From Anaerolineae bacterium (GTDB lineage: Bacteria > Chloroflexota > Anaerolineae > Aggregatilineales > Aggregatilineaceae), in NCBI GenBank assembly GCA_027494015.1, contig JAOSJP010000001.1, positions 124,001 through 188,000 on the forward strand: a stretch of DNA of 64,000 nt, read 5' to 3'. The translations under genes were made by a program, and so were the position numbers. The notes beneath the pieces are model-generated. The model saw nothing but the letters and a program-made list of their open reading frames with translations, was not told where the DNA came from and ran no database searches. Below are positions 32,643 to 41,592 of this stretch, in pieces (the first letter of the stretch is position 1; every line of letters starts with the position of its first letter).

Positions 32643-33599
32643 CTAACTCCACAGAAAGCGCCCGCCTTGCGTGGTCACCAGCGCCCCCGCGCCGATCAGG
32701 GCGACGTTGTCGCCCAGGGCCGCCTGGACGATGGGCACTTTTTCGCAGTAAGCCGGGTCGAGCACGTGCCCGGCCACAGCCTTGCGCAGCGGCGCGAAGA
32801 GCAATTCGCCCGCGTTGCTCACTCCGCCGCCAATGACCACGATCTGCGGGTTGAACACGTGCAGCAGGCTGGTCACAGCCAGCCCGACCATGAAGCCCGC
32901 CCGCTCGATCAGCTCCAGGGCCAGCGGGTCGCCTTCGGCGGCGGCCTGGCCGACGATCTTGGCGGTCACGCTGTCCAGGTCATCGCCCACTCTGGCGCAG
33001 ATGGCTGAAGGCTCGCCGGCGCGCAGGCGGGCGACTGCCTGGCGGGCGATGGCCGTGCCAGACGCCACCCCCTCAATGTCCAGCACCTCGCCATTCACCA
33101 CCATGAGCATATGTCCGGCTTCGGCCCCCAGGCCCTGCGCGCCGACCAGCAGCCGCCCGTCGTCTATGATGCCGGAGCCAATCCCGGTGCTCACCGTCAG
33201 GTAGAGCACGTAGCGGTAGCCCTGGGCCGCGCCGCGCGTTGCCTCGGCCAGCGCCGCAACGTTCGCATCATTGCCCAGGTAGATGGGGCAGCCGAAGCGC
33301 TCCTCGATGATCTGGCGGATGGGCACGTTGTGCCAGCCAGGGAGGTTGGGCGGCTTGACGACCGTCCCTTCGTGCGGGTTGATCGGGCCGGGGACGGAGA
33401 TGCCGATGCCCTCTAGCGAGGCTGCATCGTCCGGCACCACGCGCGCGATGAGGTCGAGCAGCCGGGCGATCACCCGCTCGCGGCCTTCGCGGGCTTTGGT
33501 CGGCTCGGCCAGCCGTTCTTGAATGGCGAGTTGGGGGTCGAAACGGGCCACGCGCATTTGCGTGCCGCCCAGGTCAACGCCGATGATAGCGTGAGTCAC
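32643..33599 (-). CDS. ROK-family sugar kinase (glucokinase-like)
   Basis: A protein of 318 residues. VDLGGTQMRVARFD is the N-terminal phosphate loop; GNDANVAALAEA has the catalytic Asp; YLTVSTGIGSGII is the second phosphate motif. ROK kinases phosphorylate glucose or other hexoses in the cytoplasm. The usual zinc site (GHxx..CxCGxxGCxE) is absent: after EAGHMLMVVNG the sequence runs GEVLDIEGVASGTAI with no cysteines. No DNA-binding domain, so it is not a repressor. The start is GTG at 33599. Confidence 0.88.
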   Translation of the reverse strand: MTHAIIGVDLGGTQMRVARFDPQLAIQERLAEPTKAREGRERVIARLLDLIARVVPDDAASLEGIGISVPGPINPHEGTVVKPPNLPGWHNVPIRQIIEERFGCPIYLGNDANVAALAEATRGAAQGYRYVLYLTVSTGIGSGIIDDGRLLVGAQGLGAEAGHMLMVVNGEVLDIEGVASGTAIARQAVARLRAGEPSAICARVGDDLDSVTAKIVGQAAAEGDPLALELIERAGFMVGLAVTSLLHVFNPQIVVIGGGVSNAGELLFAPLRKAVAGHVLDPAYCEKVPIVQAALGDNVALIGAGALVTTQGGRFLWS

Positions 33600-33725
33600 T
33601 CTGCTGCCCCAATCTGTGCTGACGTGAGATCGTCGTGTGAATCCATACGACGGCCCCTACCCAACGGTTTGTGCTTCACCTGCGCCGCCGGAACGCAGCC
33701 GAAACGGTGTATATGGAGGCATCCT

Positions 33726-34694
33726 TTAGTTGACTGTTCCTCTGTTTGAGAGTCGCCATAAGTCATCTATCAAGAATGTCTGAAAATCGCTTATTTGATC
33801 GCAAAGACGTTCGTTCGCCATCATTTCTGGCCTGGGATCAACGTAATAGACACCATCCAATCGGCTCAACGCGACCATATACCCCAAGAAATGGTTGGTC
33901 TTGAATGTGGAATTGATGCCGAAGATGCTCTGCCCCTTTCGTGCCCGTTGGACATCGTGTAAGAAAATGGCGATTACAGGCACATCTCTGCCGAGCAGTT
34001 TGGTGAGGAGGTACTTATCGAGAAACACTTTGTCCAGGCGATCCTTGCTCGTTGTTTTCACTGATCCAACGACTTCGGTTGCATAGATGAACTTGGTTTC
34101 AGCGGCCACAATCGCCTGGTTGCGGGAGAATACCAGATCCAACTCATAGGACATCTCATATCCTGGATAATCGGGGATGGGAATGCTTATTGTACGAGGT
34201 TCGCATTCCAATCCCATCTCCTGGAGAATCAGCTTGACCAACGTTTCAAAAAGCTGTCCCACTCGTTTTCTGGACTGGTTAGGATTGTCAAACGAGTCGC
34301 CTATGCTGCCAGCGGCTTGCTGAGCGGTGTAGACGACCCTGTTGATCTCACCTGAGGCAACGTAGCTGTGTGCCCCTTTCTGATCGCGGGTATTCTCCTG
34401 GTATCTCTTCAAGTCAGCCAGGAACAGGACGAATCTCTCAAAGGCCGCTTTGAACATCTCAGGGGATTCGATAAACAGGTTGGTGTTGAGGGGACGTGTG
34501 ATCTTATACCTGTGTTCCTGGCTGTATTGGTAGAAGATGTAGTTGTTGTGCGTGGGTGAAATGATCCTCGTAGGTTGTGCATTTCTGATGAACTCAAGGA
34601 AAGCCTCACACAATCTGGAATAATCGTCCAATGCGGTGAACGCCGATCTATCCTGGACGCTGGCCTGCAACTCCCATAAAGTAATATCCGTCAT
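33726..34694 (-). CDS. Putative type II restriction endonuclease (PD-(D/E)XK type)
   Basis: A protein of 322 residues that I recognise from context rather than full family identity. A nuclease core is suggested by YELDLVFSRNQAIVAAETKF: an Asp followed about 13 residues later by Glu-Thr-Lys, as in PD-(D/E)XK enzymes. The rest (FLEFIRNAQPTRIISPTHNN, RKRVGQLFETLVKLILQEMG) is alpha/beta. Its start overlaps the stop of the DNA methyltransferase gene by 4 bp (ATGA), which is the usual arrangement for a restriction-modification pair. It is visibly richer in A+T than the flanking genes, suggesting transfer. Confidence 0.75.
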   Translation of the reverse strand: MTDITLWELQASVQDRSAFTALDDYSRLCEAFLEFIRNAQPTRIISPTHNNYIFYQYSQEHRYKITRPLNTNLFIESPEMFKAAFERFVLFLADLKRYQENTRDQKGAHSYVASGEINRVVYTAQQAAGSIGDSFDNPNQSRKRVGQLFETLVKLILQEMGLECEPRTISIPIPDYPGYEMSYELDLVFSRNQAIVAAETKFIYATEVVGSVKTTSKDRLDKVFLDKYLLTKLLGRDVPVIAIFLHDVQRARKGQSIFGINSTFKTNHFLGYMVALSRLDGVYYVDPRPEMMANERLCDQISDFQTFLIDDLWRLSNRGTVN

Positions 34695-35716
34695 CGAATA
34701 GACATCCTTCTTCTAGCGTTCTCCAGATCGTATTGGATCCATTTCTCTACGGGCCAGTCCTCAACCAGTTCGATCCTCCGGGCAGCCCACTGGCAGTATT
34801 CGAGAGCAATGTCGCAGCCCTGCCATCTGCGACGAAGCTGCTCAGCCACCACGGCCGTGGTCCCAGAGCCGAGAAAAGGATCAACCACCAGATCGCCCAT
34901 GTTCGACGACGCCAAGACCAGCTTCCGCAGAAGCTCTTCGGGCTTCTGCGTTGGATGAGGGGTCTTCTCGTGCATTCCATTGCAGGTTGTGGGTATCTCG
35001 ATGACATCTCTAGGTTTGGCCCCGCGCGGATGCGGCTGCCACCGCGCATCCTTCCGGCCACTGCCTTTCCCGTACTGGCTGGTCTCGGCCTGTGGATGTT
35101 CGGGATACTTCAGCGTGTGATTGCCATAGGGGATGCGCACATCATCCGTGTTGAACGTAAACGGCTGGCTTTTTCTGAAGTGAAGGATGCTTTCGTGCGA
35201 CCGTCCCCAGTCCGAGCCGAGATTGGCCTTGTTCTTGTAATGCCAGACCAACCAGCGGCATCCCTCAAAACACTGAGAAGCGGGCAGTTTCAAGTCTGCG
35301 AGTATTTCGGAGAATCCACAGATATAGAGGGTGCCAGTGGGCTTAAGCACACGGGCTGCCTCTCTTATCCATTGTAGCGACCATTCGACATAGTGTGCTT
35401 GGGACTCAAACGTATCCCATTCTGCCTTCTTAATGTTATAGGGCGGATCGGCAAAGACCATATCCACTGACTCGGTTTCCAGCGACCGTAGCCAGGCTAC
35501 CGCGTCACCTACCCATAGTTCCCCATGAGGATGCGAGTAGAACAGTGCTGGAACGCCAGGGTCTCGCCGGGAGGCGTCAAGATCAGCAAAGGCCCCCTTG
35601 AGCATTGGCTGACCAAAGAAGACAGGAATCTCCTTGTTTCGGGCGTACTCTGCTGACCCTCTAGGCTCAAGCGAATTGCCCGCCTGCTCTTCCTCCCTCT
35701 TTGCCATGTTCACCAT
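34691..35716 (-). CDS. Type II DNA methyltransferase (N4-cytosine or N6-adenine, beta class)
   Basis: A protein of 341 residues. The catalytic motif IV is VFADPPYNIKKAEWD near residue 90; the SAM-binding motif I, DPFLGSGTTAVVAEQL, comes after it near residue 290. That order defines beta-class amino-methyltransferases. HPTQKPEELLRKLVLAS precedes motif I, as usual. It would protect host DNA from the endonuclease encoded immediately after it. Target sequence cannot be read from the protein. The pair forms a low-GC island between a ROK gene and mutS. Confidence 0.92.
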   Translation of the reverse strand: MVNMAKREEEQAGNSLEPRGSAEYARNKEIPVFFGQPMLKGAFADLDASRRDPGVPALFYSHPHGELWVGDAVAWLRSLETESVDMVFADPPYNIKKAEWDTFESQAHYVEWSLQWIREAARVLKPTGTLYICGFSEILADLKLPASQCFEGCRWLVWHYKNKANLGSDWGRSHESILHFRKSQPFTFNTDDVRIPYGNHTLKYPEHPQAETSQYGKGSGRKDARWQPHPRGAKPRDVIEIPTTCNGMHEKTPHPTQKPEELLRKLVLASSNMGDLVVDPFLGSGTTAVVAEQLRRRWQGCDIALEYCQWAARRIELVEDWPVEKWIQYDLENARRRMSIR

Positions 35717-35788
35717 GGGGCCTCTTGTTGCTGATATGCTTGCCCGCTCACTTCGGGGTTATCTCTTCCCAGACCCGATTTGCGGCGG

Positions 35789-35817
35789 TTGTCGGTGTGC
35801 AGCCCGCCTGCTAGAAT
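35789..35817 (+). promoter_or_regulatory. mutS promoter
   Basis: TTGTCG at 35789-35794, 17-bp spacer, TAGAAT at 35812-35817; about 55 nt of leader before the mutS ATG at 35878. Confidence 0.6.
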
Positions 35818-35877
35818 ACGGCACGCGGTTTCCTCTTGCCGCGATCATAGCCCAAAACCGGGATTGTTGAAACTCCC

Positions 35878-38478
35878 ATGACCAAGCTCACACCCTCCCG
35901 CCAGCAGTATCTTGACTTCAAGAAGCAGTTCCCAGACTCGATTGTCATGTTCCGCCTGGGTGATTTCTACGAGATGTTCGACGACGACGCGCGGACCGCC
36001 GCGCGCGAGCTTGACCTGGTGCTGACGGGTCGCCCGGTCTCCAAAGGCGAGCGCGTGCCGATGTGCGGCGTGCCGCATCACGCCGTCGAGGGCTACATCG
36101 CCCGGCTGGTCGAGCGCGGCTATCACGTGGCGGTCGTCGAGCAGGTGGGCAGCGAGCCGGTGAATGGGCTGACGCCGCGCGAAGTGTCGCGCGTGATCAC
36201 GCCGGGCACGGTCATGGAGCCGGGGATGCTGCCGGAGGCGCGTCACAACTACCTGCTGGCCCTGGTTCCAGAGCCGGATCGCAGTGGTGATAGCTGGGCG
36301 GGCGTGGGGCTGGCCTACGCCGACATCAGCACCGGCGAGTTCGCCGCCACGCAGGTCGTCGGCGAGGACGCGACGCTCATCGTCGTCGAGGAGCTGGCCC
36401 GGCTGGAGCCGCGCGAAGTGCTGCTGCCCGCGTCCTGGGCCGAGCGCGGCGTGACGCTGCCGCCCGGCGCGCACGTCACCCCGCTGCCCGATTACCGCTT
36501 CAGCCCCGCCTTTGCGCGCGATGCGCTGATCGAGCACTTTGAGGTGACCACGCTGGACGGCTTCGGCCTGCAAAACAAGCCGCTGGCGATGTGCGCGGCG
36601 GGGGCCATCCTCGATTATGTGATGGAGACGCAGCGCAGCGCGCTCGAGCAGTTCACCAATCTGCGCAGCTACAGCACGTCCGGCTTCATGACGCTCGACC
36701 CGGCCACCCGGCGCAACCTGGAACTGACGGCGACGATCCGCGGCGGGAGCAAGCGCGGCTCGCTGCTCGACGTGCTCGACCGCACGGTGACGCCGATGGG
36801 CGCGCGCCTGCTGCGCACGTGGATCGGGCAGCCGCTGCTCGACGTGCAACGCCTGGAGGCGCGGCTCGAGGCGGTGGCGGCGCTGCACGCTTCGGGGACG
36901 GCGCGCGCCGCCGTGCGCGACGCGCTGCGCCAGGTGGCTGACCTGGAACGGCTGGTCAACCGGCTGTTGGTGGGCCGGGCCGGGCCGCGCGACCTGCAGG
37001 CGCTGGCGGGCAGCCTGGAAGCGGTGCCCGCGCTGCGCGAGTTGATCGCGCCCGCCGAGGCCCTGAGCGCCATTCATGAGGCGCTCGACCCGTGCCCGGA
37101 CGTGGTGACGCTGATCGGCGAGGCGCTGGTGGACGATCCCCCGGCCACGCTGAGCGCGCCTGGTGTCTTTCGGCGCGGCTATTCGCAGGAGCTGGATCAG
37201 GTGATCGCCGCCAGCCGCGACGCCAAAGAGTGGGTGGCCGGGCTGGAAGAAACCGAGCGCGAGCGCGCGGGCATCAAGAGCCTGAAGGTCGGCTTCAACA
37301 GAGTTTTTGGCTACTACATCGAGGTCAGCAAGGCCAATGCGGACAAAGCGCCCGCCGACTACATCCGCAAGCAGACGCTGGTCAACGCCGAGCGCTACAT
37401 CACGCCGGAACTGAAAGAATACGAGTCGCTGATCCTCAATGCCGAGGAGCGTCTGCTGGAGATCGAGGGGCGTCTCTTCGCCGAGCTGTGCAGCGGCGCC
37501 CGGTCGCGCGCTGAAACGCTGCTGCGCACGGCGCGGGCGCTGGCCCACCTGGACGCTTTCGCCTCGCTGGCCGAAGTCGCCGCGCGCGAGAAGTATGCCC
37601 GTCCGACGCTGACTGAGGAGGACGCGCTGAGCATCCACGACGGGCGGCATCCGGTCGTCGAGAAGACGCTGCGCGGCGAGCGCTTCGTCCCCAACGACAC
37701 GCACTTCGACGAGGGCGAGCGGCTGCACATCATCACCGGGCCGAACATGGCCGGCAAGAGCACGATCATCCGCCAGGTGGCGCTGATCGTGCTGATGGCG
37801 CAGATCGGCAGCTTTGTCCCGGCGCGCGAGGCGACCATCGGGCTGGCCGACCGCATCTTCACACGGATCGGCGCGCAGGACGAGATTCACGCCGGGCAGT
37901 CCACCTTCATGGTCGAGATGGTCGAGCTGGCGCTGATCCTGACCCACGCCACGCGGCGCAGCCTGATCATCCTCGACGAGATCGGGCGCGGCACGAGCAC
38001 GTATGACGGCATGGCTATCGCCCGCGCCGTGGTCGAGTTCATCCACAACAACCCGCGCCTGGGGGCGCGCACGCTCTTCGCCACGCACTACCACGAGCTG
38101 ACCGAGCTGGCGAACCTGCTGCCCGGCGTGGTCAACTACAACGTCGCCGTGGCCGAGGAGGGCGACTCCATCGTCTTCCTGCACCGGCTGCTGCCCGGCG
38201 GCACCGACCGCTCGTATGGCATTCACGTGGCGCAATTGGCCGGCATTCCGCGCACGGTGGTCAACCGGGCAACGGAGATCCTCAAGGAACTGGAGGCGGC
38301 GGGCGGCGACTTCGTGATCCAGCCGCGCCAACCCCCTGCCGGCCCGCTACAGTTGTCGTTCTTGCAGACAGACCCGGACCCCATCGTCAAGTTCGTCCGC
38401 GAGCTGAGCGTAGACGAGCTTTCGCCGCTGGACGCGATCACCAAGCTGTACGAACTGAAGCGGCTGGCGGGGGAATAG
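35878..38478 (+). CDS. mutS: DNA mismatch repair protein MutS
   Basis: A protein of 866 residues, full length. The mismatch-reading Phe-X-Glu is present in FRLGDFYEMFDDDA near residue 30. The ATPase shows Walker A GPNMAGKSTIIRQ (around residue 621), signature STFMVEMVELA, Walker B LIILDEIGRGTSTYDG and the TLFATHYHELTEL switch. MutS recognises mispairs and recruits MutL. No mutL is in the window. The short C-terminal domain ends DELSPLDAITKLYELK, as in other MutS1 proteins. It is transcribed away from the restriction-modification pair. Confidence 0.98.
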   Translation: MTKLTPSRQQYLDFKKQFPDSIVMFRLGDFYEMFDDDARTAARELDLVLTGRPVSKGERVPMCGVPHHAVEGYIARLVERGYHVAVVEQVGSEPVNGLTPREVSRVITPGTVMEPGMLPEARHNYLLALVPEPDRSGDSWAGVGLAYADISTGEFAATQVVGEDATLIVVEELARLEPREVLLPASWAERGVTLPPGAHVTPLPDYRFSPAFARDALIEHFEVTTLDGFGLQNKPLAMCAAGAILDYVMETQRSALEQFTNLRSYSTSGFMTLDPATRRNLELTATIRGGSKRGSLLDVLDRTVTPMGARLLRTWIGQPLLDVQRLEARLEAVAALHASGTARAAVRDALRQVADLERLVNRLLVGRAGPRDLQALAGSLEAVPALRELIAPAEALSAIHEALDPCPDVVTLIGEALVDDPPATLSAPGVFRRGYSQELDQVIAASRDAKEWVAGLEETERERAGIKSLKVGFNRVFGYYIEVSKANADKAPADYIRKQTLVNAERYITPELKEYESLILNAEERLLEIEGRLFAELCSGARSRAETLLRTARALAHLDAFASLAEVAAREKYARPTLTEEDALSIHDGRHPVVEKTLRGERFVPNDTHFDEGERLHIITGPNMAGKSTIIRQVALIVLMAQIGSFVPAREATIGLADRIFTRIGAQDEIHAGQSTFMVEMVELALILTHATRRSLIILDEIGRGTSTYDGMAIARAVVEFIHNNPRLGARTLFATHYHELTELANLLPGVVNYNVAVAEEGDSIVFLHRLLPGGTDRSYGIHVAQLAGIPRTVVNRATEILKELEAAGGDFVIQPRQPPAGPLQLSFLQTDPDPIVKFVRELSVDELSPLDAITKLYELKRLAGE

Positions 38479-38530
38479 GAAGCGGCCTGGGCGCGATCAC
38501 GCTTGCCTGACAACGGGTGCCCGGTGCCGG

Positions 38531-38719
38531 GTGCGTGCAAAACCTGTCAGGTAGGGGCGCTGCTCTGCTGCGTCCTGGTTGACCTCACCCCCGCTCGGCG
38601 CTGACGCGCCTCGCCGCCCCCTCTCCGTTGACGGAGAGGGGGCAAGCCGAGCGCCGCGAGGCTGGGGGTGAGGTCAATACCCCCACGTCAAACAAGTCGC
38701 TGACAACCTTTGCACGCAC
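38531..38719 (+). repeat. MITE-like element, copy 2 (best full-length copy)
   Basis: A 189-bp unit. The left end starts GTGCGTGCAAAACCTGTC; the right end, read as complement, starts GTGCGTGCAAAGGTTGTC. These imperfect terminal inverted repeats enclose GTAGGGGCGCTGCTCTGC, then the 93-bp core hairpin at 38582-38674 with arms CCGT/ACGG at its tip. No transposase and no clear target duplication. The rest of the 38479-38795 gap shows nothing. Confidence 0.8.
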
Positions 38720-38795
38720 CTGTTGTGATTTGAGAGTGTGGTGGAGCCGGATAGTAAGCTAGAATCAGGCTGAGGGTCGGTGATGGAGGTGAGCG

Positions 38796-39341
38796 ATGGC
38801 CGTACAGGAGAGACGTTACACGGTCGCTGAGTTTGAACGGTTTATCGAACTGCCCGAAAACGCCGATAAATCGTTTGAGTATATTGGGGGAGAGATCGTC
38901 GAAGTGGTCTCGAACACTTATGCATCGGCGGTTGCGGCGCGGGTGAACTATTGGATCAGCCACTACGTGATACAGCACGAAAGCGGGCACGTCACCGGCG
39001 CTGACGGCGGCTACGTGGTGGCAGGGGAGCGCTATATTCCTGATGTGGCGTTTGTCTCCAGAGCACGCCAGCCCCAACTTGACCGTCCCTACTGCCCGAT
39101 CCCGCCCGATCTGGCAGTTGAAGTCCTCTCTCCCTCCAACAGTTCTCGCGCCATGCGCCTCAAGATCGCCAACTACCTGGTTGCTGGCACCGTGGTGTGG
39201 GTCGTTGACCCCGACCGAAAGCTGGTAGAAGTCTACACGCCTGGCCAGGCAGCCAGAACGGTGGGGGTTGGCGAGACGCTGGACGGAGGCGAGGTGCTGC
39301 CAGGGTTGATGCTGGCGGTGAAGGAGATTTTCCCCGACTGA
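38796..39341 (+). CDS. Uma2-family (DUF820) putative endonuclease
   Basis: A protein of 181 residues. The DUF820/Uma2 pattern is visible: YTVAEFERFIELPENADKSF, EYIGGEIVEVV, YIPDVAFVS, PPDLAVEVLSPSNSS and YLVAGTVVWVVDPDRKLVEVY. The D and ExL residues in PDVAFVS and AVEVLSP match a PD-(D/E)XK-like nuclease fold. The family is greatly expanded in Cyanobacteria and Chloroflexota, and its role is unproven. It has a GGAGGTGAGCG ribosome site. It follows a MITE-like element. Confidence 0.88.
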   Translation: MAVQERRYTVAEFERFIELPENADKSFEYIGGEIVEVVSNTYASAVAARVNYWISHYVIQHESGHVTGADGGYVVAGERYIPDVAFVSRARQPQLDRPYCPIPPDLAVEVLSPSNSSRAMRLKIANYLVAGTVVWVVDPDRKLVEVYTPGQAARTVGVGETLDGGEVLPGLMLAVKEIFPD

Positions 39342-39390
39342 ACGCGCCACGTCCTGAACCCAACTGAGATGTAGAGTCGGGAAAGCCGAA

Positions 39391-39435
39391 GAATTCTGCC
39401 AGATTATGGCTGGTAGTCATGCTCCGGCAGAATTC
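39391..39435. repeat. Inverted repeat GAATTCTGCC ... GGCAGAATTC
   Basis: Perfect 10-bp arms separated by 25 bases, just after the Uma2 gene. No T-tract follows. It could be a weak terminator or an element end; the rest of 39342-39479 shows nothing. Confidence 0.55.
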
Positions 39436-39479
39436 AATATAGGCAGGTTCTGCGCACTCGCTTCTGGCGGGGAAGCGTG

Positions 39480-39579
39480 CTATTCCCCGCCGCCGCCGGG
39501 TTCTGGCCATGCGCGGGCCGATCTGCTCGGCCAGGACGCGGGCATGGTGCAGCAGATCGGACGTGATCGAGTCAGACAT
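39480..39579 (-). pseudogene. Relic of an M28-type peptidase N-terminus
   Basis: A strong AGGAGGAG site precedes an ATG at 39579, and the first residues read MSDSITSDLLHHARVLAEQI followed by GPRMA. Many M28 aminopeptidases begin with HVRVLAEEIGPR-like sequence. After about 25 residues the frame turns into Arg-rich, low-complexity sequence and then into a shadow of the Uma2 gene, so only the 5' end of a gene seems to survive. Divergent from recJ. The family assignment is tentative, made from a short match remembered from the family. Confidence 0.35.
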
Positions 39580-39746
39580 GCGGCGACACTCCTCCTGTTG
39601 ACTCGTGCAACTGTGGGGACGGACCATGACGGCGCGGTTGGCGGGCGCTGTGACTTGGCTGCGGCAAGGGGATTTGCGTCCGGCTTGGCGCGCATGGTAC
39701 CATCTGCGCCAGCGAACTCCAGGGTACCCACCAATCGGGAGAGATT

Positions 39747-41510
39747 GTGCTGCATCCATCTTCTGCTGTCAAGCGCTGGCGTGTGCAGGCCCCCGTCCCC
39801 AGCGGCGTCCGCGCCGCTCTCTGCGCCTATGATCCCGTGCTGGCGCAGGTGCTCTACAACCGGGGCCAGGACACGCCAGAGAAGGCGCGCATGTTCCTGG
39901 AGGGCAGCGACGATGCGCTGCACAGCCCCTTCCTCATGCACGGCATGGCCGACGCGGTGGCGCGCATTCACCACGCGATCCGGCGGGACGAGCTGATCGC
40001 CGTCTACGGCGACTTCGACGCGGACGGCGTCACCAGCACGGCGCTGCTCACGCAGACTTTGCAGGCGCTGGGCGGGCGTGTGCGCCCCTACATCCCCAAT
40101 CGCGTGGACGAAGGGTACGGGCTGAACACCCACGCGCTCGACCAGTTGAAAGACGAGGGTGCGCGCCTGGCGGTGACGGTGGATTGCGGCATCCGCTCGC
40201 TTGAAGAAGTCGCTTATGGCAAGCGGATCGGGCTGGACATGATCGTCACCGATCACCATTCGGTGGGCGAGGAGCTGCCCGACGCGCTGGCCGTGATTGA
40301 CCCGAAGATTGACGCCAGGCTGCGCGCGGACAACGGGATGATGGGCTGGTACCCGGAGGATATGCTGGCCGGGGTGGGCGTGGCCTACAAGCTGGCCGAC
40401 GCCCTGCTGCGCGCCGAACAGAAGCAGCCGGGGCGCAGGCCGGATTTCAAGCTGGAAGACCTGCTCGACCTGGTGGCGCTGGGCACGGTGGCCGACCTGG
40501 CTCCGCTCGACCGGCTGGAGAACCGCGAGCTGGTGCGGCGCGGGCTGGAAGTGCTCAACCGGGCACAACGCGCCGGCGTGTACGAACTGACCCAGGTGTC
40601 CGGGGTGGAGCCGGGCAAGATTGACACGACGGTCATTGGCTTCATGCTCGCCCCGCGCATCAATGCCGCCGGGCGTCTGGGCAGCGCCATGATCGCCTAT
40701 GACCTGCTGATGGCCGACCAGCCGGGAGCGGGGGCGCTGGCCCTGCAATTGCAGGAATTGAACGAGCGGCGGCAGATTCTGACAATGGAGGCGGTCGAGA
40801 TCGCGCGGCAGCGCGCGCTGGGCGAGGGGGCCGCCGACGTGCCGCTGATCTTCGATGCCGGGCCGGAGTATATGTCGGGGATCGTCGGGCTGGTGGCGGG
40901 GCGGCTGTGCGAGGAATTCTTCCGCCCCGCAGTGGTCATTGAGCAAGGTGAGGGTGAGTCGCGCGGGTCGTGCCGCAGCATCCCGGGCTTCGACATCACG
41001 CAGGCGCTGGACGAGTGCGCCGATTTGCTGGTGCGGCACGGCGGTCATTCGCAGGCCGCCGGTTTCACCGTGCGCAACGAAAACATTGGCTGTTTGCGCG
41101 AGCGGCTGACGGAGATCGCGCTGCGCAAGCTCGGCGGGCAGGACTTGCGCCCGGAACTGGTCATTGATGCCGAGGTGTCGCTGGGCGACCTGACGATGGA
41201 CATGGTGCGCGACTTGCAGCGACTGGAGCCGACCGGCGCTGGCAACCGGACGCCCCTCTTTGTGGCGCGGGGGCTGCACGTGGTCGGCGTCAAGCGCGTC
41301 GGCAAAGACAACAAGCACCTGCGGCTGAGTGTGTCCGTTGGCGCGCGCACCATGGACGCCATCGCCTTCAAGCAGGGCGACTGGGCCGAGCGTATGCCTC
41401 CTGAAGTGGATGTGGCGTTTCACCTGGAAATCAATACATGGAACGGCTCCTCGCGGCTGCAACTCAACGTGCAGGACTTGCGGCGCTCCGGCGATGACTT
41501 CGGTGACTGA
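39747..41510 (+). CDS. recJ: Single-strand-specific exonuclease RecJ
   Basis: A protein of 587 residues. DHH-family motifs: YGDFDADGVTSTALL (Asp89, 91, 93), VDCGIRSLEE, VTDHHSVGEELP (Asp169-His-His) and DHHA1 motif GGHSQAAGFTV. The C-terminal OB-type region is present (DVAFHLEINTWNGSSRLQL). RecJ digests single-stranded DNA 5' to 3' in recombination and mismatch repair, fitting its closeness to mutS. The start is GTG at 39747 with a GGGAGA site; the sequence MLHPSSAVKRWRV is normal for RecJ. Confidence 0.95.
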   Translation: MLHPSSAVKRWRVQAPVPSGVRAALCAYDPVLAQVLYNRGQDTPEKARMFLEGSDDALHSPFLMHGMADAVARIHHAIRRDELIAVYGDFDADGVTSTALLTQTLQALGGRVRPYIPNRVDEGYGLNTHALDQLKDEGARLAVTVDCGIRSLEEVAYGKRIGLDMIVTDHHSVGEELPDALAVIDPKIDARLRADNGMMGWYPEDMLAGVGVAYKLADALLRAEQKQPGRRPDFKLEDLLDLVALGTVADLAPLDRLENRELVRRGLEVLNRAQRAGVYELTQVSGVEPGKIDTTVIGFMLAPRINAAGRLGSAMIAYDLLMADQPGAGALALQLQELNERRQILTMEAVEIARQRALGEGAADVPLIFDAGPEYMSGIVGLVAGRLCEEFFRPAVVIEQGEGESRGSCRSIPGFDITQALDECADLLVRHGGHSQAAGFTVRNENIGCLRERLTEIALRKLGGQDLRPELVIDAEVSLGDLTMDMVRDLQRLEPTGAGNRTPLFVARGLHVVGVKRVGKDNKHLRLSVSVGARTMDAIAFKQGDWAERMPPEVDVAFHLEINTWNGSSRLQLNVQDLRRSGDDFGD

Positions 41511-41592
41511 GCGACCCCGTCGCCAGGCTCCTCTGCTTGCCGGACTCGCTGCCAGTGGGGGCGCGCGGCAGCCGGGACGCTAGGGGGCGCGC

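Noticed and set aside
35845..38331. An 828-codon minus-strand frame opposite mutS
   Set aside because: Shadow of mutS; no domain and no ribosome site.
39480..41462. A 660-codon minus-strand frame opposite recJ
   Set aside because: Shadow of recJ in a GC-rich genome; its composition is Arg/His/Gln-rich with no domain, whereas recJ has all DHH motifs.
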